From: Amycolatopsis rifamycinica
Lineage (GTDB): Bacteria; Actinomycetota; Actinomycetes; Mycobacteriales; Pseudonocardiaceae
Assembly: GCF_000695625.1 (NCBI RefSeq)
Contig: NZ_JMQI01000051.1
Location: 1-64,000 of the forward strand
Reading direction: 5' to 3'
DNA length: 64,000 nucleotides
Part shown: one piece after another, positions 8,445 to 16,550 of the stretch
Layout of the letters: each line of letters begins with the position of its first letter
Numbering within the stretch: the first letter of the stretch is position 1
Made by a program: the position numbers and the translations under genes
The notes under the pieces: generated by a model
What the model saw: the letters and a program-made list of their open reading frames with translations, nothing else
What the model was told of the DNA's origin: nothing
Database searches by the model: none

Positions 8445-9248
8445 GTGACGACCATGGTGCAGGCGCGGCAGCGGCCCGTCGGGGAGCTGCTGCGCGAATG
8501 GCGCGACCGGCGCCGGATCAGCCAGCTCGACCTGGCCATCTCGGCGGACATCTCCACCCGCCACCTGAGTTTCGTGGAAACCGGCCGTTCCAAGCCGAGC
8601 CGGGACATGGTGCTGCGCCTCGGCGAACACCTCGACGTCCCGCTGCGGGAACGCAACCGGCTGCTGCTCGCCGCCGGGTACGCCCCCGCCTACACCGAGA
8701 ACGCGCTGGGGGATCCCGGGATGGACGCCGTCCGCCAGGCCGTGCGCCAGCTGCTCGCGGGCCACGAGCCGTACCCGGCCGCCGTCGTCGACCGCAACTG
8801 GGACCTCGTCGACGCCAACGCCGCCGTCGGCCTCTTCGTCGCCGGGATACCGGCTGAGCTGACCACCAACGTCCTGCGCGCCACCCTGCACCCCGACGGC
8901 ATGGCCCCGCACATCCTCAACCTGGGGGAGTGGCGGGCCCACCTGCTCGGCCGGCTGCGGCGCCAGGTCACCCAGACCGCCGACGCCGGCCTCTCCGAGC
9001 TCCTGGACGAGCTGCGCGAGTACCCGTGCGACCAGCCGGTGCCCGAGGTGGAGGTCCCGGGACCGGGTGACATCTTCGTGCCGCTGAAGTTCCGGCACGA
9101 GGGCACCGACCTCACGTTCTTCAGCACGGTGGCCACGTTCGGCACCCCGCTGGACGTCACCGTGGCGGAGCTGGTGATCGAGTCGTTCTTCCCGGCCGGC
9201 CCGGCGACGGCGGCGTATCTGCGCGAGTGGGCCGCCCGGGTGGGATGA
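8445..9248 (+). CDS. XRE family transcriptional regulator with MmyB-like ligand-binding domain
   Basis: This 267-residue protein has an N-terminal Cro/C1-type helix-turn-helix at about residues 14-70 (LREWRDRRRISQLDLA, STRHLSFVETGRSKPSRDMV). It is followed by the MmyB-like domain found in actinobacterial regulators (NRLLLAAGYAPAY, NWDLVDANAAVGLF, VTVAELVIESFFPA), which is thought to bind small hydrophobic or acyl ligands. The start is GTG 8445 or ATG 8454, and the sequence does not decide between them. It is divergent from the SnoaL-like gene, and the symmetric operator at 8368-8410 lies between them, so autoregulation plus control of the neighbour is likely. Confidence 0.9.
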   Translation: MTTMVQARQRPVGELLREWRDRRRISQLDLAISADISTRHLSFVETGRSKPSRDMVLRLGEHLDVPLRERNRLLLAAGYAPAYTENALGDPGMDAVRQAVRQLLAGHEPYPAAVVDRNWDLVDANAAVGLFVAGIPAELTTNVLRATLHPDGMAPHILNLGEWRAHLLGRLRRQVTQTADAGLSELLDELREYPCDQPVPEVEVPGPGDIFVPLKFRHEGTDLTFFSTVATFGTPLDVTVAELVIESFFPAGPATAAYLREWAARVG

Positions 9249-9288
9249 TGGGGGTCCGCGCAGCATCCGAAGTGAGGATCACCGGTTG

Positions 9289-10068
9289 ATGGCCGTCCCG
9301 CCTTCGCTCGCCCTGTCCGTCGGAGTCCGCATCCCCCAGCTGCTGTTCGGCGTCGCCGGCCTGTCCCCGGCCGAAACCGGCCGGGCCGTCCGCATCGCCC
9401 TCGACACCGGTTACCGCGGCGTCGACGCCACCCCCGGCACCGAGACGGCGGTGGGCGCGGTGCTCGCCGCGGCCGAGGTGCCCCGCGAGGAGCTCTTCGT
9501 CAGCGTGCACGTGCCCGCGCAGGGCTACGACACCGCCCGCCGGGCCGCCGACCAGGCGCTCGAAGCGCTCCAGCTCGAGCAGGTCGACCTGTGCCTGCTG
9601 GACGGCACGAAAGGCGCCTTCACCGACACCTGGCGCGCACTGGGCCGGCTGCGCGCCGACGGCCGCGCCCGCGCGATCGGCGTCGCCGGTTTCGGCGTCT
9701 CCGAGCTGCGCCGGCTGATCGACGCGACCGGCTCGGTGCCCGCGATCAACCAGGTCGAGCTGCACCCGTGGCTCCAGCAGCTGCCGCTGCGCGAGTTCCA
9801 CGACGAGCACGGCATCGTGACGGCCGCGGCCAGCCCGGCGGCGAACGCCGCGCTGCTGTCGGACGAGACGGTCACCGCGCTCGCCGCCAAGTACGGCAAG
9901 ACGCCGGCCCAGATCGTGCTGCGCTGGCACCTGCAGACCGGCACGGTCGCGGTGGCGGCTTCGGCCACCACGACCCGGATCCGCGAGCACTACGGCATCT
10001 TCGACTTCGAGCTGGCCGACGACGACCTGGCCGTGGTGGCCGAGCTCGACAACGGCACGCGTGTCTGA
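9289..10068 (+). CDS. Aldo/keto reductase-fold protein lacking catalytic residues
   Basis: This 259-residue TIM-barrel protein follows the aldo/keto reductase order: GYRGVDATPG, PREELFVSV, LEALQLEQVDLCLLDGT, RAIGVAGFGVSELRRL, INQVELHPWLQQ, GKTPAQIVLRWHLQTG. The catalytic tetrad is largely gone. The Asp is kept in GVDA, but the Tyr of the usual TA-x-YGNE is replaced by a PGTET stretch, the Lys of the TTK strand by VSVHV, and the His of LIHW by LLDG. It probably does not reduce carbonyls by the normal mechanism. ATG 9289 is used; a TTG three bases upstream at 9286 is as well spaced from GAGGA at 9274. It lies 40 bp after the XRE gene and could share its transcript. Confidence 0.8.
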   Translation: MAVPPSLALSVGVRIPQLLFGVAGLSPAETGRAVRIALDTGYRGVDATPGTETAVGAVLAAAEVPREELFVSVHVPAQGYDTARRAADQALEALQLEQVDLCLLDGTKGAFTDTWRALGRLRADGRARAIGVAGFGVSELRRLIDATGSVPAINQVELHPWLQQLPLREFHDEHGIVTAAASPAANAALLSDETVTALAAKYGKTPAQIVLRWHLQTGTVAVAASATTTRIREHYGIFDFELADDDLAVVAELDNGTRV

Positions 10069-10103
10069 GGCCGGGGCCCGTACGGAAGACGGGTCACTCG
10101 CGC

Positions 10104-11783
10104 CTAGGTGGACTTGATGCCCGCCGCGGCGAAGTCGGCTTGCTGGGCGGGCTGCTCCAGGTACTCGCGGAAGGTCTGGGCGGCGCGCAGCGCGGTGTCG
10201 TCGATGCCCGGGCCGGCGAGCCCGATGAACGGGTAGTCCGCCGAGCGGGCGTTCGCCACCGACTGGGCGGGCGAGCCGATCATCTCGGGCTTCTTGGTGG
10301 TCAGCTCGCTGACCCAGTACGTCGACTCGGGCAGCCACGCGGCCGGGAGCCCGCCGATGGCGTCCATGTTGGCCCGCCCGACCAGCGCGTCGAGCACCTG
10401 CGCGGACGGCTTGGCTTCGATCATCACGTGCACGCACTGGCCGTGGACGACGGTGGCGGCCTGGTTCCACCGGTCGGCCGCGGCGGCGACGGGCTTCTGC
10501 GCACTCGGCGTGACCACGACCCGCATGTGCGTGGTACCGCCGTCGCAGCTGGCGGCCTGGGCCTCGGCGCGGCTGTTGAGCTCGTTGTCGGCCCAGTTCC
10601 AGCCGACGATGCCGAGCCCGATGAGGACGGCGAGCACCAGACAGGCGATCGGCCAGGTGGCGATCCGGCGGCGGGGGGCCTTCTTGCCGACGATGCGGTG
10701 CGAACCGGTGACGTCGCTCTTGCCCACGATGCGGTGCGAGCCGGTGCCTTCGCTGCGGGCGGTCCGGCTCGGCCCGGTGCTGTCGGCGCGGCCGGCGCGC
10801 TGCGGACCGGTGGTGTCGCCGCGCTCGGCGCGGCCTGCGGCCCGCGTGGCGCTGTCGTCGGGGGCGGGCGGCTCGCCGAGGGTGACGTCGTCGTCCTGCC
10901 GGGTGATGATCTCGGTCCGCTCGGCGGCGGATTCGGGGTGCTCGGCGGCCTTGCGGCGCGACCGGCGGCCGGTGGTGGTTCCGGCCGGGCCCGCGACGGG
11001 ATGGGCACCGGAGGCTTCGGCCCGGCGGGCGGCACGGCGGGAGACGGGCGCTTCGACGCGGTCCGGGGCCGGGCTGTCGCCGCCCTCGCGGCGGGAGCGG
11101 GTGGTGGTCTCGGCGGTGACGGGGTACGCGCCGGAGGCCTCCCCGCGCTGCGGGGAGAGGATCGTGGTGGCTTCGGTGCTCGTGACGGGGTAGGCGCCGG
11201 AGGCTTCACCGCGGCGCGGGGCGCGGGTCACGGTGGACTCACCCCGGCCCGCGACCGGGTACGGCCCGGAACCCTCGTCCCGGCCTCCGACGGGGTACGC
11301 CCCGGTGGCCTCGTCCCGGCTCGCGGCCGGGTGCGCCCCGGAAGTCTCGTCCCGGCCCGCGGCCGGGTACGCCCCGGAAGCCTCGTCCCGGCTCGCGGCC
11401 GGGTAAGGCCCGGAAGCTTCGCCGCGGCGCGTGACCGGGTAGGCCCCGGAGGCCTCGCCGCGGCGCGTGACCGGGGGCGCCGCCGGAGCTTCGCCTCGCC
11501 GTGCCGCCGGGTACGCCCCCGAGGCTTCGCCGCGCCGGGCGGCCGGCTGCGCTGCGCCCTTCTCGGGCGCGAAGCCGGGCGCCTCCGCCCCTTCCGTGAA
11601 GAAAACCGAACCGGACGGACGTGCGGCGGAACCGCGGCCCGCGATGCCGAAGGCGTCGGAGATGGAGCTGCGCCCCGGGGTGCGGAAAGCGCCGGAGGCC
11701 TCGCTGCGGCCCTCGGCGGGAGCGCGCGGCGTGCGGTCCTGAGGGTGCGGCACCGGCTCCTCGTCCCGGTAGTGTCGCCCCAT
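10104..11783 (-). CDS. Repeat-rich single-pass membrane protein with extracytoplasmic substrate-binding-like domain
   Basis: This is a 559-residue protein. Residues 1-370 are disordered and built largely from a 12-residue repeat of the form RRGEASGAYPVT. Eight tandem copies lie at 83-178, with further copies at about 190-201, 212-223 and 253-264. A related series (RSEGTGSHRIVG, KSDVTGSHRIVG) runs to residue 366, next to an arginine-lysine stop-transfer stretch. One membrane helix follows at about 375-396. The outside part (about 410-559) resembles the periplasmic-binding-like region of actinobacterial Rv1836c-type proteins (MRVVVTPSAQK, DRWNQAATVV, AAWLPESTYWV). Relatives usually continue into a VWA domain, but this one stops at AAGIKST. 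The function is unknown. It is monocistronic with its own AT-rich upstream region. Confidence 0.75.
   Translation of the reverse strand: MGRHYRDEEPVPHPQDRTPRAPAEGRSEASGAFRTPGRSSISDAFGIAGRGSAARPSGSVFFTEGAEAPGFAPEKGAAQPAARRGEASGAYPAARRGEAPAAPPVTRRGEASGAYPVTRRGEASGPYPAASRDEASGAYPAAGRDETSGAHPAASRDEATGAYPVGGRDEGSGPYPVAGRGESTVTRAPRRGEASGAYPVTSTEATTILSPQRGEASGAYPVTAETTTRSRREGGDSPAPDRVEAPVSRRAARRAEASGAHPVAGPAGTTTGRRSRRKAAEHPESAAERTEIITRQDDDVTLGEPPAPDDSATRAAGRAERGDTTGPQRAGRADSTGPSRTARSEGTGSHRIVGKSDVTGSHRIVGKKAPRRRIATWPIACLVLAVLIGLGIVGWNWADNELNSRAEAQAASCDGGTTHMRVVVTPSAQKPVAAAADRWNQAATVVHGQCVHVMIEAKPSAQVLDALVGRANMDAIGGLPAAWLPESTYWVSELTTKKPEMIGSPAQSVANARSADYPFIGLAGPGIDDTALRAAQTFREYLEQPAQQADFAAAGIKST
11250..11537 (-). 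repeat. Eight tandem 36-bp coding repeats
   Basis: These encode residues 83-178 of the membrane protein at 10104-11783 as eight in-phase 12-residue units with consensus (R/S/G)R(G/D)EASGAYP(A/V)(A/T). The DNA units are similar enough to recombine. Additional diverged units lie downstream in the same gene. Confidence 0.85.
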
Positions 11784-11899
11784 CCGTCATCCTTTCGGGG
11801 TGAGCGCATGCCAAGCACGCGCTGCTATGCAATCAAACCGTTATCACCCTAACAGGTGAGTATCGGTGAGAGAATAATCTGACTCACAGTGGGCTGTGC
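11784..11899 (-). promoter_or_regulatory. AT-rich promoter region of the repeat-rich membrane protein
   Basis: The 116-bp gap is markedly richer in A and T than its surroundings. It contains an inverted repeat TCACC (11844-11848), six bases, GGTGA (11855-11859). This is a plausible promoter or operator for the minus-strand gene ending at 10104. No known regulator motif was recognised. Confidence 0.35.
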
Positions 11900-12781
11900 T
11901 CAGGGTGCTGCGCTGACCAGGCGATGGCAATGCGCAATCAGGCGATGACGCAGAGGCGTCGCCCGGCGGGCGAACTCCCCTTGGGCCCTGGCGTACTCGG
12001 CCCGCCCGGCCGGCGTCTCGATCCGCACCGGCGGGTAGCCCAGCTCCGCCAGGTCGTACGGGCTGGCCCGCATGTCGAGCGTCCGGATCTCGACCGCCAG
12101 CTCGAAACAGTCCGCCACCAGCTCCGCGGGGACGAACGGGTCGAGCTTGTACGCCCATTTGAACAGGTCCATGTTCGCGTGCAGGCATCCGGGCTGCTCG
12201 AGTGCGACCTGCGTCTCCCTGGACGGCGTCAGCTCGTTCAACGGCCGCGCCGGCTCCGTGAAGAAGCGGAAGGCGTCGAAGTGCCCGCAGCGGATGTCGA
12301 GGGACTCCACCACGGCGTCGGTGCCCGCCGACCCCAGCCGCAGCGGCACCTGGTTGTGTCGCACCGAATCCGCCGGCTCGCGGTAGACCATCGCCCACTC
12401 GTGCAACCCGAAGCAGCTCAGCCGGGGCGCGCGCGACGCCGTCGCGGTGAGCAGGCCGAGGACGAACTCGGCCGTCCGCACCTTGCCCGCGCCGAACCCG
12501 GCCGGGTCGAGCAGCACGCCCTCAGGCGTCGAGACGTAGCCCTTGCGGTCCAGGAAGCGCCGCGCCGCGGGCCCGGCGAGGGCGACGCCGGGCCCGGGCT
12601 GCCACCGCTCGAGGTGGGACGGCCGGTACGAGTAGTACGTGAACAGGAAGTCCAGCACCGGGTGCTTCTCACCGCGCGATCGCCGCTCCTGGTGCGGGCC
12701 GGTCCACCGGCGCATCCGCGAGACGTGCCGCTCCTCACGGGCCAGCCAGTCCGGCTCGGAGAGCACCTCGACGGCGGTCAT
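11900..12781 (-). CDS. Conserved uncharacterised protein coupled to CNNM/CBS genes
   Basis: This 293-residue soluble protein has no signal peptide or membrane helix. Conserved-looking blocks are HPVLDFLFTYYSYRPSHLERW, FGLHEWAMVYR, HNQVPLRLG and GCLHANMDLFKWAYKLDPF, rich in His, Trp and Tyr. From memory, homologues are often auto-annotated as 3-methyladenine DNA glycosylase, but I see no helix-hairpin-helix or glycosylase active-site motif, so I do not adopt that name. The start ATG overlaps the stop of the upstream CBS gene (ATGA at 12778-12781), making it the third gene of a coupled operon with the two CNNM/CBS membrane proteins. A role with those proteins is possible but not shown. Confidence 0.75.
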   Translation of the reverse strand: MTAVEVLSEPDWLAREERHVSRMRRWTGPHQERRSRGEKHPVLDFLFTYYSYRPSHLERWQPGPGVALAGPAARRFLDRKGYVSTPEGVLLDPAGFGAGKVRTAEFVLGLLTATASRAPRLSCFGLHEWAMVYREPADSVRHNQVPLRLGSAGTDAVVESLDIRCGHFDAFRFFTEPARPLNELTPSRETQVALEQPGCLHANMDLFKWAYKLDPFVPAELVADCFELAVEIRTLDMRASPYDLAELGYPPVRIETPAGRAEYARAQGEFARRATPLRHRLIAHCHRLVSAAP

Positions 12782-13821
12782 GCGCCCACGTGGGTGCCGT
12801 CCCGCACCGTGCCCACGTACTCCTCGACCAGGTCTTCCAGCGCGACGACGCCGACGGCGTTCCCGTTCGCGTCCAGCGCCCGCGCGAGGTGGCTGCGTTC
12901 CTTGCGCATGGCCGACAGGGCGACGTCGAGCCGGGCGTCGGCCCGCAGTTCGGTCAGCGCGCGGGTCTTCGAGGCGGGCACGGTCGTCTTCGGGTCCTGC
13001 CCGGCCAGGTCGAGGATGTCCTTGACGTGGATGTAGCCGGTCAGCCGCCCGTCGTCGGTGCACACCGGGAAGCGCGAGAACCCGGTGGACGACACGGCCC
13101 GTTCGACCTCGCCGACCGTCGGCCCACAGGGGAGCGTGGTCAGCTCCGCGGTGGGCACCAGCACGTCGGCGACCGTCTTCTGCACCGACGAGAGCGTCTG
13201 GGCCAGCCGCTGGTGCTCGGACTGGTCGAGCAGGCCTTCGCGGCGCGACTCGCTGAGCAGTTCCGCCAGCTCGTCGGACGTGTAAGCCGTCTCCAGCTCG
13301 TCCTTCGGCTCGACGCGGACCGCGCGCAGCAGCGAGTTGGCCACGAAGTTCAGCAGCCAGATGAACGGGTTGGCCAGCTTCACCCAGGCGACGTGCGCCG
13401 GCACCAGCCACAGCGCCAGCCGCTCGGGCTCGGCGATGGCGAGGTTCTTCGGCACCATTTCGCCGATCAGCACGTGGGCCACGGTGATGAACGCCAGCGC
13501 GATGGCGAACGAAATGGGGTGGAGCAACGCCTCGGGCAGGCCCAGCACGTCGAACGCGGCCGACAGCCGGTGGGCGATGGCGGGCTCGCCGAGCCGGCCG
13601 AGCAGCAGCGAGCAGATGGTGATGCCCAGCTGCGCGCCGGCGAGCATCAGCGACACGTGCTTGCTCGCGTTGATGACGATCTTCGCGCGCGTCTTGCCCT
13701 GCTCCAGCAGCGCCTCGAGCCTGTCGCGCCGCGAGGAGATCAGCGTGAACTCCGCGCCGACGAAGAAGGCGTTGAACAGCAGCAGGACCACGACCAGGGC
13801 GATGTTCAGCCAGTCGTTCAC
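12778..13821 (-). CDS. CNNM/DUF21-CBS membrane protein, short form
   Basis: This 347-residue protein has an N-terminal DUF21 (CNNM) transmembrane region at residues 1 to about 180, with three or four helices and the motif HVLIGEMVPKNLAIAEPERLA. Two CBS motifs follow (LVPTAELTTLPCGPTVGEV..SRFPV; GYIHVKDIL..GVVALEDLVEEYVG). It ends right after the second CBS motif and lacks the CorC/HlyC C-terminal domain that its upstream partner keeps. Such proteins are linked to Mg2+ or cobalt handling (CorC family) and are often misnamed hemolysins. The GTG start overlaps the stop of the longer paralogue (13818-13821). The pair resembles M. tuberculosis Rv1841c/Rv1842c. Confidence 0.9.
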   Translation of the reverse strand: MNDWLNIALVVVLLLFNAFFVGAEFTLISSRRDRLEALLEQGKTRAKIVINASKHVSLMLAGAQLGITICSLLLGRLGEPAIAHRLSAAFDVLGLPEALLHPISFAIALAFITVAHVLIGEMVPKNLAIAEPERLALWLVPAHVAWVKLANPFIWLLNFVANSLLRAVRVEPKDELETAYTSDELAELLSESRREGLLDQSEHQRLAQTLSSVQKTVADVLVPTAELTTLPCGPTVGEVERAVSSTGFSRFPVCTDDGRLTGYIHVKDILDLAGQDPKTTVPASKTRALTELRADARLDVALSAMRKERSHLARALDANGNAVGVVALEDLVEEYVGTVRDGTHVGA

Positions 13822-15179
13822 GACGCCACCTCCGCTTCCGAGGCCGGTTCCGTGGCCGCTTCCGTGACCGTGCGGACCGGGGCGACCTCGACCTCGGCGA
13901 TCCGGTGCTTGTCCATCACCGTCACGGTGAGCAGCCAGCCGTCGACCTCGGTGGCGTCCCCCTCGGCGGGGATCTTGCCCAGCCGCTCGAGGATCAGCCC
14001 GGCGATGGTTTCGTAGTCGCCGTCGGGCATCCGGAACCCGGTGACGCCGGTGACCTCGTCGGCGCGCAGCTGCCCGGACACGAGCCAGCTGTCCGCGCCG
14101 ACCTGCTGCGAAGCGGGTGCTTCGCGCTCGTCGTGCTCGTCGCGGACGTCGCCGATGATCTCCTCGACGACGTCCTCCAGGGTCACCAGCCCGGCCGTGC
14201 CGCCGTACTCGTCGACGACGATGGCGAGCTGGAAGCGGGAGTCGCGCAACCGCAGCAGGAGGTCGTCGCCGGGCAGGGACTCGGGCACGGTCGGCACCGG
14301 CCGCATGACCGAGCCGATCGGCACCGCGGCGCGGTCGGCGGCGGGTACGGCGAAGGCCTGCTTGACGTGCACGGCGCCGCGGACGTCGTCGAGGTCCTCG
14401 GCGTGCACCGGGAACCGCGAGAACCCGGTGCGGCGCGAAATCTCGATGAGGTCTTCCACGGTGTCGTCGACGGCGAGCGATTCGAGCTGCACGCGAGGGG
14501 TCATCAGCTCTTCCGCGGTGCGCTCGCCGAACCGCAGCGAGCGGTCGAGCAGCTCGGCGGTGGACGTGTCGAGCGTGCCGCTTTCGGCGCTGGACCGCAC
14601 GATCGAGCCCAGTTCCTGCGGCGAGCGCGCGGACCGCAGCTCCTCCTGCGGCTCGACGCCGAACTTGCGCACGAGGAAGTTCGCGCTGTTGTTCATCAGC
14701 GTGATGAGCCAGCGGAACAGCGAGGAGAACCGCGAGTGGTAGCCGGCGACGGCGCGCGCGGTCGGCAGCGGCCGGGCGATCGCCAGGTTCTTCGGGACCA
14801 TCTCGCCGAGGATCATCGACAGCGAGGTGGCCAGGACCAGGGCGAGCACGATCGACGCGCCCCCGGCGAACCCGGCCGGCAGCCCGACGGCGGTGAGCAG
14901 CGGCCGGACGAGCTCGCCGATCAGCGGCTCGGCCAGGTACCCGGTGACCAGCGTGGTCAGGGTGATGGCGACCTGGGCGCCGGAGAGCTGGAACGACAGC
15001 GTCCGGTGCGCCTTTTGGACGGTCAGCGCGCGGCGGTCGCCGACCTGGCGGACGTTGGCTTCGACGGTGCTGCGCTCGAGCGCGGTCAGCGAGAACTCGG
15101 CCGCGACGGCGAGCCCGGTGCCGATCGTCAGCAGCACGAAGAGGAGGACGCCGAAGACGGCGAAGAGGACTTGGATCAT
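13818..15179 (-). CDS. CNNM/DUF21-CBS-CorC membrane protein, long form
   Basis: This 453-residue protein has a DUF21 membrane domain (about residues 1-200; LSMILGEMVPKNLAIARPLP) and two CBS motifs (ELMTPRVQLESL, FSRFPVHAEDLDDVRGAVHVK, GTAGLVTLEDVVEEIIGDVRDEHD). A C-terminal CorC/HlyC domain (about 355-435) holds SGQLRADEVTGVTGF and YETIAGLILERLGKIP. It is probably a transporter or a regulator of Mg2+/divalent cation efflux. It is the first gene of a three-gene coupled operon with the short paralogue and the uncharacterised gene at 11900. The start ATG at 15179 opens directly into the first membrane helix. Confidence 0.9.
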   Translation of the reverse strand: MIQVLFAVFGVLLFVLLTIGTGLAVAAEFSLTALERSTVEANVRQVGDRRALTVQKAHRTLSFQLSGAQVAITLTTLVTGYLAEPLIGELVRPLLTAVGLPAGFAGGASIVLALVLATSLSMILGEMVPKNLAIARPLPTARAVAGYHSRFSSLFRWLITLMNNSANFLVRKFGVEPQEELRSARSPQELGSIVRSSAESGTLDTSTAELLDRSLRFGERTAEELMTPRVQLESLAVDDTVEDLIEISRRTGFSRFPVHAEDLDDVRGAVHVKQAFAVPAADRAAVPIGSVMRPVPTVPESLPGDDLLLRLRDSRFQLAIVVDEYGGTAGLVTLEDVVEEIIGDVRDEHDEREAPASQQVGADSWLVSGQLRADEVTGVTGFRMPDGDYETIAGLILERLGKIPAEGDATEVDGWLLTVTVMDKHRIAEVEVAPVRTVTEAATEPASEAEVAS

Positions 15180-15378
15180 TCCGCACTCGCCTGGTCGGCG
15201 GGGGATGAACCTATCGGACAGCCGGGTCGGTCACCCGGCCCGGTACTGTCACCGGGTGACTGCGCTGCGCGCACGAAACGGTCACTCCTAGCGGTAAATC
15301 GGCGTGTACTGCGGTTATGCGGACCAGCTTAACGTGTCCGGGTCGTCCTCGGCTGCTGCGACCGGTGTGTCGGTGCGC

Positions 15379-15960
15379 TCACCCGCGGCTCGGGCGGTGC
15401 CGCCGCACGGTTTCTTCGACGAGGTCGAGCACCGGGCCGAGGCCCGCGGCGGGCAGGCCCATGGCGAGGTGCGAGACGAGTCCCTCGAGGACCAGCTCCA
15501 GGAACGCGGTGAGGACGTCGACGTCGACGTCGTCCCGCAGGTTCCCGGCCTCGCGCTGGCGCAGCAGCCGCAGCCGGGTGGCGGTGGTGAGCTGCTCGGA
15601 CCGTTCGGCCCACCGGCCACGGAACTCCGGGTCGGTGCGCAGCCGCCGGGACACTTCCAGGCGCGTCCCGAGCCAGTCGGCCGGGTGATCGCCCCCGGCC
15701 AGCAGGTCCCGCATGACCTGCACAAGCCCCTGTTCGGCGACGACGTCGGCCATCCGGAGGGCATCGTCCTCGGCGAGGGCGAGGAAGAGCGACTCCTTGT
15801 CGCGGAAGTGGTGGAAGATGGCCCCGCGCGAGAGACCGGTGGCTTCCTCGAGGCGCCGGACTGTGGCACCTTCGTAGCCGTAGCGCGCGAAGCACACGCG
15901 CGAGCCGTCGAGGATCTGGCGCCGGCGTGCGTCGAGGTGATCCTGGCTTACGCGTGGCAT
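15379..15960 (-). CDS. acnR: AcnR-like TetR family repressor of aconitase
   Basis: This 193-residue TetR protein has its helix-turn-helix at residues about 10-55: DHLDARRRQILDGSRVCFA, ATVRRLEEATGLSRGAIFHHF, DKESLFLALAEDDA. The start MPRVSQDHLDARRRQIL and the RLEVSRRLRTDPEFRGRWAERS block are very close, from memory, to corynebacterial and mycobacterial AcnR, the aconitase repressor normally encoded next to acn. Here acn lies about 15 kb away, at 31128-33992. ATG 15960 is chosen because it matches the AcnR N-terminus. A near-consensus AcnR operator lies 38 bp upstream (15998-16013), and a second lies upstream of acn, so autoregulation and distant control of aconitase are likely. Confidence 0.85.
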   Translation of the reverse strand: MPRVSQDHLDARRRQILDGSRVCFARYGYEGATVRRLEEATGLSRGAIFHHFRDKESLFLALAEDDALRMADVVAEQGLVQVMRDLLAGGDHPADWLGTRLEVSRRLRTDPEFRGRWAERSEQLTTATRLRLLRQREAGNLRDDVDVDVLTAFLELVLEGLVSHLAMGLPAAGLGPVLDLVEETVRRHRPSRG

Positions 15961-15997
15961 CCTGAAATCCTGGCACCGACTCCCGGGGTATTGCAAT

Positions 15998-16013
15998 CCG
16001 TACGTACGTACTG
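15998..16013. promoter_or_regulatory. Candidate AcnR operator upstream of acnR
   Basis: The sequence is CCGTACGTACGTACTG. It fits the corynebacterial AcnR consensus CAGNACNNNCGTACTG, as I recall it, at every fixed position but one. It is part of a striking TACGTACGTA palindrome just upstream of the acnR start, in position for autorepression. Confidence 0.7.
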
Positions 16014-16143
16014 TGACCCGGAGTGCCGGGAACCGATCGCTCCGCCCGGCCGTCCGAACGTTGCGTGTTTCGCTGACACGAAGTGAGACGGTTGGCTAAG
16101 GTTTGCCCCATCACGGTGGGTGAACCGAGGGGAAGGTGCGGTC

Positions 16144-16539
16144 GTGATCATCGGTGAGGCAGGAGCAGCGGCGAGGGCGCTCTGGGGCGACGTCTTCGAC
16201 AACCCCGGCCGGGTCTACGGCGGCGGGGGCAAGGGCGGCCAGTTCAAAATGGACCCCGAAGAGCTCTCCGCGGTGATCAGGCAGTGGGAGGACCTGATCG
16301 ACAAGATCGTCGACGACGGGCAGAAGATCCGCGAGCTGGCTGCACTGAGCACCGTGGCGCCCGGTAAGGACCCGGCCAGCGGGAATTTCGCCTCGACCAG
16401 CTCCGATTCGATCATCGCCCTGCTCAACCAGAACGACTCCATGCGCAAGTACGCGCAGGACTACATCAAGAAACTCAAAGCAGCGCAGTCGAAGACCGTG
16501 GTCACCGACCAGGACCTGTCCGACACCTTCAAGGCATAG
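16144..16539 (+). CDS. ESX-associated small helical protein
   Basis: This 131-residue protein starts with a glycine-rich segment (GGGGKGGQF), followed by a long helical region (MDPEELSAVIRQWEDLIDKI, DSMRKYAQDYIKKLKAAQ). It has no signal peptide or membrane helix. In Pseudonocardiales such genes open small ESX-type clusters, so a WXG100-like or secretion-associated role is inferred; a canonical W-x-G turn is not visible. GTG 16144 is preferred over GTG 16120 because GAGGGGAAGG at 16127-16136 is correctly spaced from it. It is the first gene of a four-gene operon with a DUF3558 lipoprotein, a WXG100/PPE-like protein and EspG. Confidence 0.75.
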   Translation: MIIGEAGAAARALWGDVFDNPGRVYGGGGKGGQFKMDPEELSAVIRQWEDLIDKIVDDGQKIRELAALSTVAPGKDPASGNFASTSSDSIIALLNQNDSMRKYAQDYIKKLKAAQSKTVVTDQDLSDTFKA

Positions 16540-16550
16540 GCGAGCCGAAC

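Noticed and set aside
11900..12781. Naming the gene a 3-methyladenine DNA glycosylase
   Set aside because: Homologues often carry this label, but no helix-hairpin-helix or known glycosylase catalytic motif is visible.
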